A stretch of DNA of 34,709 nucleotides from an uncultured Gemmatimonadota bacterium (GTDB lineage: Bacteria; Latescibacterota; UBA2968; UBA8231), in contig CAITNQ010000096.1 in NCBI GenBank assembly GCA_903893785.1, forward strand, positions 1-34,709, read 5' to 3'. The position numbers and the translations under genes are program-made. The notes under the pieces were generated by a model, which was given only the letters and a program-made list of their open reading frames with translations, was not told the DNA's origin and did not search any database. This document shows positions 33,721 to 34,709 of this stretch, piece after piece; within the stretch, counting starts at the first letter, position 1; each line of letters begins with the position of its first letter.

Positions 33721-34709
33721 CTACATTCCCCCGCCGCTGTCGTGCTGGCGCAGCCGCCGCACCAGCGCCGTGGCGACCGACTCGGCCGCGGCCGTATCCG
33801 CGGCCAGGCTGACACCGCCGACAAAACGCCCCCAGCGCAGCACCAGATCGTACGAACCCGACATGGCGCCCAGGGTCGCGGGCAGGCCGTCGATCTCCTT
33901 CTGCCGCACCTGAGTGCCGTAGTCGCGCAGATACGCCTGGTACGCCTGCAGCACGGTGTCGGCGCCGGCGGCGCTGGCGGCGCGGACCACGAAGCCGGTC
34001 AGTTCGGCTCCCGACGCCAGCCGGTAGCGTGCCGTGAAGGCCTGGCGCAGGAAATCCAGGCCCAGGGCGTCGCGCCGCACATACTGCTCGCTGTGGGCTA
34101 CCCGCCCGGCTGTGGGCAGCAGGTCCAGGCCCCACAGGGTGGCCGCCCCATGCCCAAGGCGGCCGGACAGCCGCGCTGCCCACTGGCGGCAGGCCAGGCC
34201 AGCGGCCGGTCCTTCCTGGGCGGTCAGCACCTGGACATACCAGCGGTCCTGCCAGAACAGGCAACTGCCGCCGGCGGTGTACCCGCTGCCGCCCAGGGGC
34301 ATCGGGGTGGCGTCGGCCGGGCGTTCAGCGGCGAACACGCCAAAGGCCAGCAACGGCTCGCCCATGTCAAAGGCATACAGCTCCACGGCGGCGCTGTCCG
34401 GACCGGACCAGGCCTGGCAGAACATCGCCTGCACCTGGTACGCCAGGTACAGCTCCGCCCGCCCATCGATCTTCTCGTACAGGTGCTCGGCGTCGTAATA
34501 CTCGACCGGGCCCATCGCCTGCCACGCCGGTTGGGCCAATCCGGCCAGCGGCCCGGCCGCCGGGTCCAGCGGCGGCGCGGCCGGCGCCGCCAGGCTCGCG
34601 GCGGTGGCGCCGGCCCGTGCTGCGGGCGTCGGGTCGGGCGGCGACATCGCGGCGTGGGCGGTCGCCGGCGGCGGTGGCGTCAGGGCCGCGACTGCGGGCG
34701 CTGTCGCCG
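33721..34709 (-). CDS. DUF6599-like protein, cut by the window edge
   Basis: The frame is open to the last base of the window, so the N-terminus is missing. An ATG at 34647 exists, but the upstream codons read ATAPAVAALTPPPPATAHAA, like the end of a signal peptide, so the true start is probably outside. The body resembles DUF6599: VEYYDAEHLYEKIDGRAELY, LYAFDMGEPLLAFGVFAAER, YTAGGSCLFWQDRWYVQVL and a C-terminal repeat-like unit ending LRWGRFVGGV. It is probably extracytoplasmic and is the first visible gene of the leftward operon. No enzymatic motif was seen; the family name is from memory. Confidence 0.75.
   Translation of the reverse strand, partial: ATAPAVAALTPPPPATAHAAMSPPDPTPAARAGATAASLAAPAAPPLDPAAGPLAGLAQPAWQAMGPVEYYDAEHLYEKIDGRAELYLAYQVQAMFCQAWSGPDSAAVELYAFDMGEPLLAFGVFAAERPADATPMPLGGSGYTAGGSCLFWQDRWYVQVLTAQEGPAAGLACRQWAARLSGRLGHGAATLWGLDLLPTAGRVAHSEQYVRRDALGLDFLRQAFTARYRLASGAELTGFVVRAASAAGADTVLQAYQAYLRDYGTQVRQKEIDGLPATLGAMSGSYDLVLRWGRFVGGVSLAADTAAAESVATALVRRLRQHDSGGGM

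Overview
This is a GC-rich (roughly two-thirds G+C by eye) bacterial chromosome segment that contains the replication origin. Gene content and order (mnmE-yidC-yidD-rnpA-rpmH facing left; dnaA, dnaN, recF, dciA, gyrB, gyrA facing right) mark it as the classical oriC neighbourhood. The lineage cannot be fixed from sequence alone. The tandem of DUF6599, twin-arginine DUF362 and polyferredoxin genes, the GH116 enzyme and the GyrA motif HPHGEAIVYP suggest the Planctomycetes-Verrucomicrobia-Lentisphaerae group or a nearby uncultivated phylum such as Hydrogenedentota. That is inference.

Layout. 1-1249: a gene-free, extremely C-rich block with one near-perfect parS site. 1250-5363: a leftward operon (rpmH, rnpA, yidD, yidC, mnmE) with a consensus promoter and a U-tract terminator. 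5418-6871: dnaA. 6872-7433: oriC, with two clusters of near-consensus DnaA boxes and an A+T-rich stretch; the strong C-over-G bias of the + strand ends here. 7434-14669: dnaN, recF, dciA, gyrB and gyrA, tightly packed. 14694-15071: a Ser-Ser-Gln tRNA operon with its own promoter and terminator. 15096-15804: a secreted YceI-family protein behind a TTGACA/TATAAT promoter.

15852-24754: a six-gene rightward operon encoding two sugar-type ABC permeases, a lipoprotein binding protein, class II fumarase, a GH116 glycosidase and a sulfatase. It has no ATPase, and neither enzyme has a signal peptide. The simplest reading is import of a (possibly sulfated) glycoside followed by cytoplasmic desulfation and hydrolysis. 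24810-25961: a convergent Xre-PAS regulator. 26351-30691: an RlmKL-type rRNA methyltransferase, a DUF362 protein and an unrecognised 266-residue protein. 30735-34709 (leftward): DUF6599 (cut by the window edge), a twin-arginine DUF362 protein, a NapH-type membrane polyferredoxin with six cysteine clusters, and a RidA-family protein. These look like one redox operon of unknown purpose.

Most notable: two perfect TTATNCACA DnaA boxes, inverted and 8 bp apart, lie inside fumC 13 kb from oriC, although the oriC boxes themselves match only 8 of 9; fumC sits inside a glycan operon; the DUF6599-DUF362-polyferredoxin-RidA operon; an unusually short RnpA; and natural GyrA changes at the quinolone-contact positions. 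No transposases, CRISPR arrays or phage genes were seen.
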